In this document: positions 34,306 to 42,835 of the stretch, piece by piece | Layout of the letters: each line of letters opens with the position of its first letter | Numbering within the stretch: the stretch's first letter is position 1 | Source of the DNA: Chitinophagaceae bacterium | Lineage (GTDB): Bacteria > Bacteroidota > Bacteroidia > Chitinophagales > Chitinophagaceae | Reading direction: 5' to 3' | Length of the DNA: 64,000 nucleotides | NCBI GenBank assembly: GCA_019745155.1 | Contig: JAIETM010000005.1 | Coordinates: forward strand, 124,001-188,000 | Notes under the pieces: generated by a model | Databases searched by the model: none | Told to the model about the DNA's origin: nothing | What the model saw: the letters and a program-made list of their open reading frames with translations, nothing else | Position numbers and translations under genes: made by a program

Positions 34306-34880
34306 TACATGAATAATTTGGCTTCTACTAATTCGCAGATGATATGACCGATCAGGATATGGCTTTCCTGAATACGCGGGGTATCATTGGAAGGTACATT
34401 GATGAGAAAATGACTCAGCTCGCGCATTTTACCACCACTTGCGCCAGTAAAACCGATGGTGATCAATTCTTTTTCTCTTGCTACTTCAAATGCTTTCAGC
34501 ACATTGGCAGAATTGCCGGAAGTACTAAAGCCGATGAGTACATCGCCTGCATCGGTAATACCATCCACCAAACGCGCATAAATATCATCATAGCTGTAAT
34601 CATTGGCTACGGCGGTGAGATAGGAGGTATTGCAATGCAATGCTTCAGCAGGTAGTGCTTTTCTGTTTTTATAAAAGCGACCGGAAAACTCTGCTGCCAA
34701 ATGTTGGGCATCGGCAGCACTGCCGCCATTACCACAGAACCAAACTCTTTTACCGGCTGCAAAAGCTTGTGTGATAATATTGACACATTCCTCAATGGAC
34801 TTAAGCATAACAGGATCATGCAATACCTGTTGCTTGGTGTCAATAGAAGCTTGTATGATGGATTGAATGGTTGATTGCAT
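34305..34880 (-). CDS. gmhA: Phosphoheptose isomerase (SIS domain)
   Basis: A 191-residue SIS-domain isomerase converting sedoheptulose 7-phosphate to D-glycero-D-manno-heptose 7-phosphate. Motifs: WFCGNGGSAADAQHLAAEFSGRF (residues about 46-68), STSGNSANV (about 119) and the C-terminal QESHILIGHIICE with the zinc or acid-base His. Length is typical for GmhA. It lies between hddA (2 bases upstream) and hddC. Confidence 0.94.
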   Translation of the reverse strand: MQSTIQSIIQASIDTKQQVLHDPVMLKSIEECVNIITQAFAAGKRVWFCGNGGSAADAQHLAAEFSGRFYKNRKALPAEALHCNTSYLTAVANDYSYDDIYARLVDGITDAGDVLIGFSTSGNSANVLKAFEVAREKELITIGFTGASGGKMRELSHFLINVPSNDTPRIQESHILIGHIICELVEAKLFM

Positions 34881-34882
34881 GG

Positions 34883-35908
34883 CTATTGGGTTGTCCAGGT
34901 AGTGAGCCCGTGTTGGGTAAATTGATAAGGTCTGATTTCGCCGCCAAATTTCTGTAAAGTTTCCGCAACGGCATAGCGGGAATTGCCGGGGCAGTAGAAA
35001 GTCATGAAGCCACCGCCGCCCGCTCCGCTGATCTTGCCGCCGGTTGCACCTGCTTTCTTGGCTGCGCTATAAATATCTTCAATCAGGTTGTTGGAAATAT
35101 TATTGGCCATTTTACGCTTCTGCTGGAAACCATAATCAAGAATCTCACCCACTTCATGAATACGGCCTTTGAGCAAAGCTTCCTTCATCATTTTGGATTG
35201 CTCTTTCAAATGATGCATGGCATCAACAGAACTTTCATTCTTGTTGAGCACATTTTTCTGCTGCTCCTTGATGATGGTAGCCGACTCTCTGCTGGTAGCA
35301 GTGAAATAGAGGAGGAGATTATTCTCTAACTCATTCAAATATTCCTGACGAATACGCAGTGGGTTCACAATCACTTTATCATCGCCATAAAACTCCATGA
35401 AATTCACACCGCCGAATGTAGCGGCATATTGGTCTTGTTTACCGCCAGCCAATGCCAGATCCTTTCTTTCTATTTCGTAGGCATAATGCGCAATATCATA
35501 ATCGCCCAAAGGTAGTTTTAGCATTTCGGTGAAAGCACCGAGAATCGCTACAACCAATGTGCTCGATGTACCCAATCCACTTCCTGCAGGTACATCCACA
35601 TAGGTAGAGAGCTTGAAATTGGTCATGGGTAAACCATAATCCTGCTGAATACGGTTGTACACGCCTTTGAGTAAATCCAGATGACCATTGATCGGTAATT
35701 GGTTCATCCATTCATGGCGTTCCTCTTCTTTTCTGTCTAACGCTTGTAGGATGATGCCATTCTCTGCAATGGGTTCAATATGGGCATAGGCATAGAGCGA
35801 AATGGTTGCGTTCAGGATGGCGCCGCCAAATGTATCGCTGTAGGGACTCACATCTGTGCCGCCGCCAGCCAATCCGATTCTAAGAGGTGCTTTGCTTCTG
35901 TAAATCAT
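34883..35908 (-). CDS. hddA: D-glycero-alpha-D-manno-heptose 7-phosphate kinase (GHMP kinase)
   Basis: A 341-residue GHMP-family kinase. It begins with SKAPLRIGLAGGGTDVSPY, has the ATP loop PAGSGLGTSSTLVVAI (about residues 108-123) and the C-terminal KISGAGGGGFMTFYCP. It phosphorylates heptose 7-phosphate at C1. With gmhA, hddC and gmhB the four-step GDP-heptose pathway is complete. The start overlaps the stop of the glycosyltransferase gene by four bases. Confidence 0.9.
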   Translation of the reverse strand: MIYRSKAPLRIGLAGGGTDVSPYSDTFGGAILNATISLYAYAHIEPIAENGIILQALDRKEEERHEWMNQLPINGHLDLLKGVYNRIQQDYGLPMTNFKLSTYVDVPAGSGLGTSSTLVVAILGAFTEMLKLPLGDYDIAHYAYEIERKDLALAGGKQDQYAATFGGVNFMEFYGDDKVIVNPLRIRQEYLNELENNLLLYFTATSRESATIIKEQQKNVLNKNESSVDAMHHLKEQSKMMKEALLKGRIHEVGEILDYGFQQKRKMANNISNNLIEDIYSAAKKAGATGGKISGAGGGGFMTFYCPGNSRYAVAETLQKFGGEIRPYQFTQHGLTTWTTQ

Positions 35909-37044
35909 GATGCCGAAACACCGGCCAAACGGGTGATGGTTTGCACCAGTTTCTGCCAGCTGTATTGTTTTTTTGCTTCACGAAGATGCGGCAAAAAATG
36001 GGCTTCTCCTAATTGATAGAGTCCCAGAATCTTCTCGGCAATACTGTTGGGATTGGGCTCGGCAACCAGACCAACTTCACCATCCGGCACTAAGGCGGGC
36101 AGTCCGCCCACATTGGTGACCAGCATGGGCTTTTCAAAATGGTATGCCAAAGGAGTAACGCCGCTTTGCGTAGCGTTGCGATAGGGTTGTATCACGAAAT
36201 CAGCTGCGCTCAGGTAATATTTTACTTCACTGTCGGCAATGAAATCGGTGCGCAAAATGAGTTGATCTTGTAGTTGGTGTTTTTCAATGATGGCGTCGTA
36301 TGCGGTTCGGTCTTCATAAAACTCACCAGCGACCATTAACTTGATACCGCTGTTTTTCAGCAAGCTAGTACCCATGGCTTCAAGCAAAATGTCCAAACCC
36401 TTATAGTTGCGGATAAAGCCAAAAAACAAAATGATTTTGTCGTTGACAGGTAATTGTAAATGTTCGCGAGCATTTGTTTTATCCAACGCTTCACCAAAAT
36501 TATCGTAGAGTGGATGCACTACTTGCTCAGCTGGTTTCTGCGTGAATTTGCGCAGATCGCCCATCACTTTTTCACTCATGGTTACGAATGCATGCACCGC
36601 ACCGAAACAGTATTTGGTGAAGAGGGTATCGCCTGGTCTTTTTTCGTGTGGTTGCACATTATCCGCTATCGCGATGATGCGGGTATGCTTGTTCAAACGA
36701 ACCAGTCGTAGTATCGTACCCAAGCAAGGACCCATAAAAGGCAGCCAGTAACGAATGACGATGATGGCTGGTTTGAGTTGACGCAATTCATTACCCACGC
36801 TGATCCAATTGAATGGATTGATGGAATTGATGCGCACTTTGATGTTGATATCTGTTGGCGCAGGCTCAGATGAATACTGAGTTGTGCCTGGGAATAAGAA
36901 GTTCGGATACTGTAAAGAGAAGGTGTAGATGGTTGTATCAAAACCTTCCGCAGTGAACTGTCGGGCTAAACGTTCATCAAAAGAAGCTAGTCCGCCTCTT
37001 AGCGGGTGTGCAGGACCAATGATGATGGCTTTGGGTGAAGACAT
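35905..37044 (-). CDS. Glycosyltransferase family 4 protein
   Basis: A 379-residue GT-B glycosyltransferase. The N-terminal Rossmann domain opens with AIIIGPAHPLRGGLASFDE; the C-terminal donor-binding domain contains ILFFGFIRNYKGLDILLEAM, ADFVIQPYRNATQSGVTPLA and the ExxxxxxxE-type PMLVTNVGGLPALVPDGEVG loop. It probably adds a sugar, perhaps the heptose made by the adjacent operon, to a surface polysaccharide; acceptor unknown. The ATG at 37044 is preferred over 37074. Confidence 0.88.
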   Translation of the reverse strand: MSSPKAIIIGPAHPLRGGLASFDERLARQFTAEGFDTTIYTFSLQYPNFLFPGTTQYSSEPAPTDINIKVRINSINPFNWISVGNELRQLKPAIIVIRYWLPFMGPCLGTILRLVRLNKHTRIIAIADNVQPHEKRPGDTLFTKYCFGAVHAFVTMSEKVMGDLRKFTQKPAEQVVHPLYDNFGEALDKTNAREHLQLPVNDKIILFFGFIRNYKGLDILLEAMGTSLLKNSGIKLMVAGEFYEDRTAYDAIIEKHQLQDQLILRTDFIADSEVKYYLSAADFVIQPYRNATQSGVTPLAYHFEKPMLVTNVGGLPALVPDGEVGLVAEPNPNSIAEKILGLYQLGEAHFLPHLREAKKQYSWQKLVQTITRLAGVSAS

Positions 37045-37060
37045 GGTGCAAATATCTGCA

Positions 37061-38005
37061 CTAATCCCATCCAATGTTGGATTCGATCAGGTAGTGATTT
37101 CTTTCCGGTGCATTTCTGGTGAGTAGTTCTGCAATAAAGCCTGCCAAAAAGAGTTGCATGCCAAGTATCATCGACACAAGCGCTAGATAGAATGCCGGGC
37201 GGTTGGTAAGCGAAAAATCCGTAGCAGTGAATTTTGCTACAATCAGGTAAATACTCATCAATAAACCTACGCCGAACGCCAGTGTACCATACAATCCAAA
37301 GAAGTGCATGGGACGTTTGCCGAATTTGCTGATGAAAGTGATGGTGAGCAGATCCAAAAACCCATTGATGAATCTTTCCCAACCAAATTTAGTAGTACCG
37401 TATTTGCGGGCACGGTGTTCAACTACTTTCTCACCAATCTTGCGAAAGCCGGCCCATTTGGCGAGGACAGGAATATAACGGTGCATTTCACCAAAGACTT
37501 CAATGCTTTTCACGACTTTCTTTTTATAAGCTTTGAGGCCGCAATTGAAATCGTGCAAATAGATGCCACTGACCTGTCGGGCAGTGGCATTGAATATCTT
37601 CGATGGGATGTTTTTGGTGAGGGTATTGTCATACCGCTTTTTCTTCCAGCCGCTGACCAGATCATAACCATCATTGATGATCATGTTTCGCAGTGCGGGA
37701 ATTTCATCTGGTGAGTCTTGCATATCTGCATCCATGGTGATGATGACATCGCCCTTGGCTGCTTTGAAACCCTCGTTCAGTGCAGCTGATTTACCATAGT
37801 TGCGCTGAAAGCGGATACCATGCACAGCAGGCTGTGTTTTGGATAAGTGCACAACGGTGTCCCAGGTATCATCCGTACTACCATCATCGATGATAATGAT
37901 TTCAGTACTTAAAGCATGCTCTTTTACAACACGATCGATCCATGCACAGAGTTCGGGTAATGACTCAGCTTCGTTGAATGCGGGTATGACAATCGAAAGA
38001 TCCAT
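37061..38005 (-). CDS. Glycosyltransferase family 2, polyprenyl-phosphate sugar transferase type
   Basis: A 314-residue GT-A enzyme like DPM1/GtrB/ArnC. The N-terminus is SIVIPAFNEAESLPELCAWI, with IIDDGSTDDTW and the metal site ITMDADMQDSPDEIP. The C-terminal third has two transmembrane helices (about residues 230-255 and 265-290), typical of transferases that load a sugar on undecaprenyl phosphate. It begins the visible glycan operon after DUF4199, with 5 bases between them. Confidence 0.92.
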   Translation of the reverse strand: MDLSIVIPAFNEAESLPELCAWIDRVVKEHALSTEIIIIDDGSTDDTWDTVVHLSKTQPAVHGIRFQRNYGKSAALNEGFKAAKGDVIITMDADMQDSPDEIPALRNMIINDGYDLVSGWKKKRYDNTLTKNIPSKIFNATARQVSGIYLHDFNCGLKAYKKKVVKSIEVFGEMHRYIPVLAKWAGFRKIGEKVVEHRARKYGTTKFGWERFINGFLDLLTITFISKFGKRPMHFFGLYGTLAFGVGLLMSIYLIVAKFTATDFSLTNRPAFYLALVSMILGMQLFLAGFIAELLTRNAPERNHYLIESNIGWD

Positions 38006-38010
38006 TCCAA

Positions 38011-38529
38011 TTATTGTTGTTCAAAAGGAGTAGGGGCTGGGTTTTTCTTGGCTGCACCTGCGCCAATCAGCGAACCTACAGTACCAATGATCAGTGTACC
38101 TACCAATGAGCCTGCCAATACGGTTACCGTCATGATTTTGCGACCAATTGCAGCGCCTTGTTCTAATTGTTCAGCAGTTACTTTACCACCCTTCATTGCT
38201 TCTTCAACGCCTTTCTCCCACATCTTATCCAATTGATCAGGGAAGATTACATAAACAGACAGGACAGTATAAACGAAAACAACAACGGCTGTTACTGCAG
38301 TGGTTTTAAAGCCATGCGTAAAAAGTTCGCCGAAAGTAACGTCGTTATTTTTTTGCTTACCGTAATAGATAACAGATCCAATGAATGCACCTACCATGAT
38401 GGCCCAGTTAATATAGCCCCACCATTTTTCAAATTGCAGGTTAGCAAACTGACCGATTAAACTTAAAACGATTAACACCAATGCAATCAATAGTCCTTTG
38501 AATGCGTGTGTAGTTACTTGATTTTCCAT
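38011..38529 (-). CDS. DUF4199 membrane protein
   Basis: A 172-residue protein with four transmembrane helices (for example GLLIALVLIVLSLIGQFANL and INWAIMVGAFIGSVIYYG) and the DVTFGELFTHGFKTTAVTAV segment typical of DUF4199. The function is unknown. In Bacteroidota it is often found, as here, next to a polyprenyl-phosphate glycosyltransferase and dihydroorotase, so the neighbourhood seems conserved. Confidence 0.85.
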   Translation of the reverse strand: MENQVTTHAFKGLLIALVLIVLSLIGQFANLQFEKWWGYINWAIMVGAFIGSVIYYGKQKNNDVTFGELFTHGFKTTAVTAVVVFVYTVLSVYVIFPDQLDKMWEKGVEEAMKGGKVTAEQLEQGAAIGRKIMTVTVLAGSLVGTLIIGTVGSLIGAGAAKKNPAPTPFEQQ

Positions 38530-38535
38530 AATACC

Positions 38536-39801
38536 TTAGGGGTTGAAGTGATGAAATGTATTTCTGATGGTACCAATCACTTTTCCTTTCAATGTTCTGT
38601 TGAGTACAGCACTATTGGCCGATCTGCTCAGGTTACTGGCAGTGGTTAGGGTAGTGTTGCTATTCAATGAGAATATCGTCAGGTTGGCTTTTGCACCAAC
38701 GGCAATATTGGTTGCAGGCAAACGGAAAATATTACGCGCATTGCCAGAAAAGATGCGACTGATTTGTGCAGCGTTCAAATCTGGAATGGCTTCCATAACC
38801 ATGGCAAAGGCTGTTTGCAAAGTGATCATCCCGTTTTTGGCGTATTCAAACTCACATACTTTGTGATCCCAATCCTGGGGCAAATGATGTGATGCAATGG
38901 TATCAATATGTCCGGCTTTCAATGCCTCTCTTAGATAGATCATATCGTCCTTGGTGCGCAGAGGCGGATTCACTTTCAGACTGGTATTATAGCCTTGTAC
39001 ATCTTCATCGCAGAAAAGCAAATGATAAGGTGTAACCGAACAGGTGATTTGCAAACCTTCGGATTTAGCTGCTTTCACCAACTCAACAGCGGCTGGAGAA
39101 CTGATGCCTGTGATGTGTAAACGTGATTGCGTATATCGTAATAAAGCAATATCTCTGGCTACAATGATTTCTTCTGCTAGCATGGGTTTACCCGGAAGAC
39201 CAAGCTGCGTAGACACAACACCTTCGTGCATCAGTCCGTGCGTGCCAACACTGGTATCATCCGGCACTTGTAAGACTACGCCATCAAAAGCTTTTACATA
39301 TTGCATGGCTTTAAGGAGAAGTCCGGCAGTTTGTACAGGTTTGTGTCCGTCTGTAAATGCTGCAGCGCCACTCATGCGCATATCATACATTTCTGCAAGT
39401 TCTTTGCCTTCAATGTTTTTGGTGATAGCACCCATGGGCAAAGCTTCGCAGGGTAAATGCTTAGATTGATTGATGATGTATTCAACCTGTGTTTTGTTTT
39501 GCACAGCAGGTTGTGTATTGGGCACAGTAAGAACAGTTGTAAAACCACCGGCAGCAGCTGCGGAAATACCTGATGCAATGGTTTCACGAAACTCCTGACC
39601 AGGATCTGCGAAATCAGCAAATGTGTCGATCCAACCTGGAGAAACACAAAGGGAATCATGCTCGATTAGTTGTGCATCGGTATCGGGCAATGACTGACCG
39701 ATTTGTGTAATGATGCCGTTTTCAATGAGTATATCCTGTGCTTGTTGGTGTAAGGGAGAATCAGGGTCAGCGATGAGCGCCTGTCTGATAAGGATTTTCA
39801 T
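38536..39801 (-). CDS. pyrC: Dihydroorotase
   Basis: A 421-residue amidohydrolase-fold protein of the class I dihydroorotase type, forming dihydroorotate in pyrimidine synthesis. Segments: LCVSPGWIDTFADFADPGQEFRE at the position of the usual metal motif, TTVLTVPNTQPAVQN, HITGISSPAAVELV, and SHHLPQDWDHK. The usual HxH metal pair (PG-xDxHxH) is replaced by WIDTFADF, which is seen in catalytically altered dihydroorotases, so activity is not certain. A possible -7 box is at 39823-39830. Confidence 0.85.
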   Translation of the reverse strand: MKILIRQALIADPDSPLHQQAQDILIENGIITQIGQSLPDTDAQLIEHDSLCVSPGWIDTFADFADPGQEFRETIASGISAAAAGGFTTVLTVPNTQPAVQNKTQVEYIINQSKHLPCEALPMGAITKNIEGKELAEMYDMRMSGAAAFTDGHKPVQTAGLLLKAMQYVKAFDGVVLQVPDDTSVGTHGLMHEGVVSTQLGLPGKPMLAEEIIVARDIALLRYTQSRLHITGISSPAAVELVKAAKSEGLQITCSVTPYHLLFCDEDVQGYNTSLKVNPPLRTKDDMIYLREALKAGHIDTIASHHLPQDWDHKVCEFEYAKNGMITLQTAFAMVMEAIPDLNAAQISRIFSGNARNIFRLPATNIAVGAKANLTIFSLNSNTTLTTASNLSRSANSAVLNRTLKGKVIGTIRNTFHHFNP

Positions 39802-39822
39802 GAATGGGGCAGTAATTTTCGT

Positions 39823-39830
39823 GCAATATA
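39823..39830 (-). promoter_or_regulatory. -7-like box of pyrC (TATATTGC)
   Basis: TATATTGC on the minus strand resembles TAnnTTTG and lies about 22 bases upstream of the pyrC ATG. This is a weak match. Confidence 0.35.
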
Positions 39831-39853
39831 GCCTTAAAATTTCTTATGACCCC

Positions 39854-39861
39854 TATATTTG
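39854..39861 (+). promoter_or_regulatory. -7 box of tRNA-Pro (TATATTTG)
   Basis: TATATTTG matches the Bacteroidota -7 consensus and ends 39 bases before the mature tRNA-Pro 5' end. It is well placed to start the precursor transcript. Confidence 0.6.
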
Positions 39862-39900
39862 CAGCCCCAAAGCGAAGACATCATTGATGTATTCGGGTTT

Positions 39901-39974
39901 CGGGTGGTGGCGCAGCCCGGTAGCGCACTTGTATGGGGTGCAAGGGGTCGCTGGTTCGAATCCAGTCCACCCGA
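39901..39974 (+). tRNA. tRNA-Pro (GGG anticodon)
   Basis: A complete cloverleaf: acceptor CGGGTGG/CCACCCG, D arm GCGC-AGCCCGGTA-GCGC, anticodon arm CTTGT-ATGGGGT-GCAAG with U33 and anticodon GGG reading CCC/CCU, and T arm GCTGG-TTCGAAT-CCAGT. The discriminator is A. The 3' CCA is not encoded. A terminator follows at once. Confidence 0.96.
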
Positions 39975-39980
39975 CACAAC

Positions 39981-40010
39981 AAAAACCTCGGCAGATTTGC
40001 TGAGGTTTTT
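39981..40010 (+). terminator. Terminator of tRNA-Pro
   Basis: The stem aaaaacctc...gaggttttt, extended inside by gca/tgc, ends with a T run. It begins seven bases after the tRNA. Confidence 0.75.
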
Positions 40011-40249
40011 GCATTTCAAGCGCTGTTATGATACTTAAGGCTAAAAGCATAAAGCTTAAAGCTTTTTGATGCTTAAGGCTTTTTCGATACACATTATGCG
40101 TTAAGCGTTCAGCATTAAGCTTTCGGCTTTAAACATTCCACGTATTGTAAGTAGTAGACTATTTTGTTATACCCATTCATGAGTATTATGTTATAAAAGC
40201 AACCGTAAGTGATGCTTTTTCATATAAATAGCTATTTTTACGCTATACG

Positions 40250-41125
40250 ATGAATTTGAAGCGTTTGATATTAGTACTGGCTGTGTGCACCACTTTATCA
40301 GCAGCGGCCCAACGTGTGCGTGTTTCTGGCGGCCTAGGTTTTAGCGCCTACTATGGCGATCTTATTGATGGTACACCCATAATGCAAGATATTGTGCCGG
40401 CACTGAATCTGAGTGCTACGTATGACCTCAAAATGAAACTACGTGCCCGACTTGGCTTAGCCATTTTAGGTGCCAAGGGCGATGATCGCTTTAATAAAAG
40501 GCAGGATCTTAAAGACCGCAACCTGAGTTTTAAATCAAATATCTGGGAAACCTCTCTGCTGGCTGAGTATGATTTTGTTTCGAGAGAAGAATATTTTCTA
40601 GTGCCATATGTGGTAGCTGGTGGTGGGGTATTTGGATTTAGTCCTACTACAATTGATGCCAATGGTCAGAAAGTAAAGCTTTGGCAATGGAACACTGAAG
40701 GACAGGGCTTGGCAGGTAATCCGGCACCATACAAAAGGGTAGGATTGAATCTGAGTTTGGGTGCGGGTGTGCGTTATGAACTTACAGATGAAATCAGTGT
40801 TGGTGCTGAATTTATTTTCCGAAAGTTATTTACCGATTATCTGGATGATGTTAGTGGTAAGTATCCTGATTTCTTGCAAACTGGAATCAATCCTGATCCC
40901 AATAAGTATCGTTTAGACCTTTCCTATAGAGGAACTGAATTGGGAAAACCTTTTCCAGGCGTAAGCAGACCAAGAGGTAATCCTAAAGGCGATGATGCTT
41001 TTTATTCATTCCAGTTCACCTTTTCTTATCGCTTAACAAACTGGAGCATTGGCGGCGATCTGGATTTCTACGGATCAAGTGGCTATGGCAGACGCAGGGT
41101 GCGCAATCCCAGATATGTACTTTAA
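40250..41125 (+). CDS. DUF6089-type outer membrane beta-barrel protein
   Basis: A 291-residue exported protein. The signal peptide is MNLKRLILVLAVCTTLSAAAQ; the mature part has the alternating pattern of an outer membrane beta barrel, with RVSGGLGFSAYYGDLIDGTP, RARLGLAILGAKGDDRFNKR and a C-terminal FYSFQFTFSYRLTNW strand. It matches the DUF6089 group of Bacteroidota. Function unknown. The 235-base spacer upstream repeats aaggctaaaagc/aaagcttaaagc words. It converges with ndk over a hairpin at 41147-41176. Confidence 0.8.
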   Translation: MNLKRLILVLAVCTTLSAAAQRVRVSGGLGFSAYYGDLIDGTPIMQDIVPALNLSATYDLKMKLRARLGLAILGAKGDDRFNKRQDLKDRNLSFKSNIWETSLLAEYDFVSREEYFLVPYVVAGGGVFGFSPTTIDANGQKVKLWQWNTEGQGLAGNPAPYKRVGLNLSLGAGVRYELTDEISVGAEFIFRKLFTDYLDDVSGKYPDFLQTGINPDPNKYRLDLSYRGTELGKPFPGVSRPRGNPKGDDAFYSFQFTFSYRLTNWSIGGDLDFYGSSGYGRRRVRNPRYVL

Positions 41126-41146
41126 TTATTCAAATGCATCATAATA

Positions 41147-41176
41147 GAAAAAGGTCTTCAAACGAAGACCTTTTTC
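41147..41176. terminator. Bidirectional terminator between DUF6089 gene and ndk
   Basis: The hairpin gaaaaaggtcttc/gaagacctttttc has a perfect stem and A/T runs on both sides, so it can end transcription from either convergent gene. Confidence 0.75.
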
Positions 41177-41272
41177 TTAAACCTAAACCCTTAAGCACTC
41201 ATGATACATTAATTAACGAATGAGGGCATTGGCGGTTGAGGCACTGTATGAATTTGACGCTAATATGACAAA

Positions 41273-41689
41273 TTAGAAGCGCTCCAGCTTAGAGAAGAAG
41301 AAATCGCCCTCAATGATGGCGTTCTCATCACTATCACTACCATGTACGGCATTCTCACCAACAGAAGCAGCATACTTCTTGCGGATAGTACCCTCGGCAG
41401 CATTTGCTGGGTTGGTAGCACCAATCAGTGTTCTGAAATCAGCAACTGCGTTCTCTTTTTCCAGGATGGCAGCTACAATTGGACCACTGCTCATGAAGTC
41501 AACCAGCTCACCAAAGAAAGGGCGCTCCTTGTGGATAGCATAGAATTCGCCGGCCTGCTCTTTTGTAAGGCGGGTCCATTTCATGGCTTTAATGCTGAAT
41601 CCTGCAGCCAGGATATCATTTAAAATCGCACCTGTGTGTCCTTTCCCGGTTGCATCGGGCTTAATCATCGTAAATGTTCTGTTACTCAT
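41273..41689 (-). CDS. ndk: Nucleoside diphosphate kinase
   Basis: A 138-residue NDK that balances nucleoside triphosphates. Motifs: [14 protein letters not shown] (residues 4-17), [39 protein letters not shown] and the catalytic His in NAVHGSDS (about 117). The ATG at 41689 (MSNRTF) fits the family; the frame extends to 41713. A perfect -7 box lies at 41711-41718. Confidence 0.97.
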   Translation of the reverse strand: MSNRTFTMIKPDATGKGHTGAILNDILAAGFSIKAMKWTRLTKEQAGEFYAIHKERPFFGELVDFMSSGPIVAAILEKENAVADFRTLIGATNPANAAEGTIRKKYAASVGENAVHGSDSDENAIIEGDFFFSKLERF

Positions 41690-41710
41690 AACGGCTTTTA
41701 TTTCGGAGTG

Positions 41711-41718
41711 CAAAGGTA
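41711..41718 (-). promoter_or_regulatory. -7 box of ndk (TACCTTTG)
   Basis: TACCTTTG on the minus strand matches TAnnTTTG and lies 22-29 bases before the ndk ATG at 41689. It overlaps the end of the longer frame, supporting the shorter start. Confidence 0.6.
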
Positions 41719-41819
41719 ACTGAAATCATTCCGCTGTCAAAAGTTCCCTGCGTTTTCCTGATGAAATCCATAACTAAATTTCACCGATTGGCCTGAAAAA
41801 CACATTTTTGCGACGCTTT

Positions 41820-42833
41820 ATGCAATCAATACAATCGTTTTTTCCGCATCTGAAGGGCGCTCCCAAAAAAGTAGTCATCACTACACACCAAAAGCCAGAT
41901 GGCGATGCAATGGGTTCTTCCCTGGGTTTGTATCATTTCCTGGTGCAACTCGGGCATGATGTAACCGTTGTTTCTCCAACCAACTGGGCCGATTTTCTGG
42001 ATTGGCTTCCTGGCACAGATCATGTACTCGATTTTGAAGCTGGTAGGGAAAAAGCAATTAAAGTAGTAAATGCGGCAGACTGGATATTTTGCTTGGATTT
42101 CAATACGTTACATAGAACCAAGCATATGGAAAAAGTGCTGGAATTGGCTACTGGTTCCCGTATCCTCATCGACCATCACCAACAGCCACAAGTTGAAGCT
42201 TTTGCCTACGGCATCAGCGATACTGGTAAAAGTTCCACCTGCGAAATGGTCTACGACTTTATCGTGGATTCTGGCCATGAGGCTATCCTAAATCAGGACA
42301 TCGCCACATGTTTGTATACGGGTGTAATGACGGATACAGGTTCCTTTCGTTTTCCCTCTACCAAGGCTTCAGTGCACCATATGGTGGCCCGCCTGAAGGA
42401 AACCGGTATTAATCACACACATATTCACGAGGCGATTTATGATAATTTTCTGGAAAACAGGCTCCGCTTTATTGGCCATGCTTTGTTGAACAGAATGGAA
42501 GTAATCTATGAGCTCAATACCGCTTTGATGTATATCCCCAAGGGTGATTTAAAGCGTTTCGATATCAAAACCGGCGACACTGAGGGTTTGGTCAACTACT
42601 TACTGACGATTCAGGGTATTAAACTGGGTGCAATTTGTATCGACAGGGATGAGGAAAGAAAGTGGAGTTTTCGAAGTAAAGGCGACTTCGATGTGAATAC
42701 ATTTGCCAGAGAACATTTTGAAGGTGGTGGCCATTTCAATGCGGCTGGAGGCAGAAGCAGCGATAGTTTGGATCAAACCGTTCAGAAGTTTAAAGAAGTT
42801 ATACAACAGTATCAATCACAATTACAATCATAA
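41820..42833 (+). CDS. DHH-family phosphoesterase (NrnA-like nanoRNase/pAp phosphatase)
   Basis: A 337-residue DHH/DHHA1 protein that probably degrades short RNA oligonucleotides and dephosphorylates pAp. Motifs: THQKPDGDAMGSSLGLYHFL (metal ligands), WIFCLDFNTLHR, the DHH motif ILIDHHQQP (about residue 116) and the C-terminal GGGHFNAAGG of the DHHA1 domain. The ATG at 41820 is used; a TTG at 41808 is in frame. The FKBP gene starts two bases after the stop. Confidence 0.92.
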   Translation: MQSIQSFFPHLKGAPKKVVITTHQKPDGDAMGSSLGLYHFLVQLGHDVTVVSPTNWADFLDWLPGTDHVLDFEAGREKAIKVVNAADWIFCLDFNTLHRTKHMEKVLELATGSRILIDHHQQPQVEAFAYGISDTGKSSTCEMVYDFIVDSGHEAILNQDIATCLYTGVMTDTGSFRFPSTKASVHHMVARLKETGINHTHIHEAIYDNFLENRLRFIGHALLNRMEVIYELNTALMYIPKGDLKRFDIKTGDTEGLVNYLLTIQGIKLGAICIDRDEERKWSFRSKGDFDVNTFAREHFEGGGHFNAAGGRSSDSLDQTVQKFKEVIQQYQSQLQS

Positions 42834-42835
42834 CA

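Noticed and set aside
40160-40249. Search for a second tRNA near tRNA-Pro
   Set aside because: Only low-complexity aagctt words were found; no T-arm consensus besides the one at 39901-39974.
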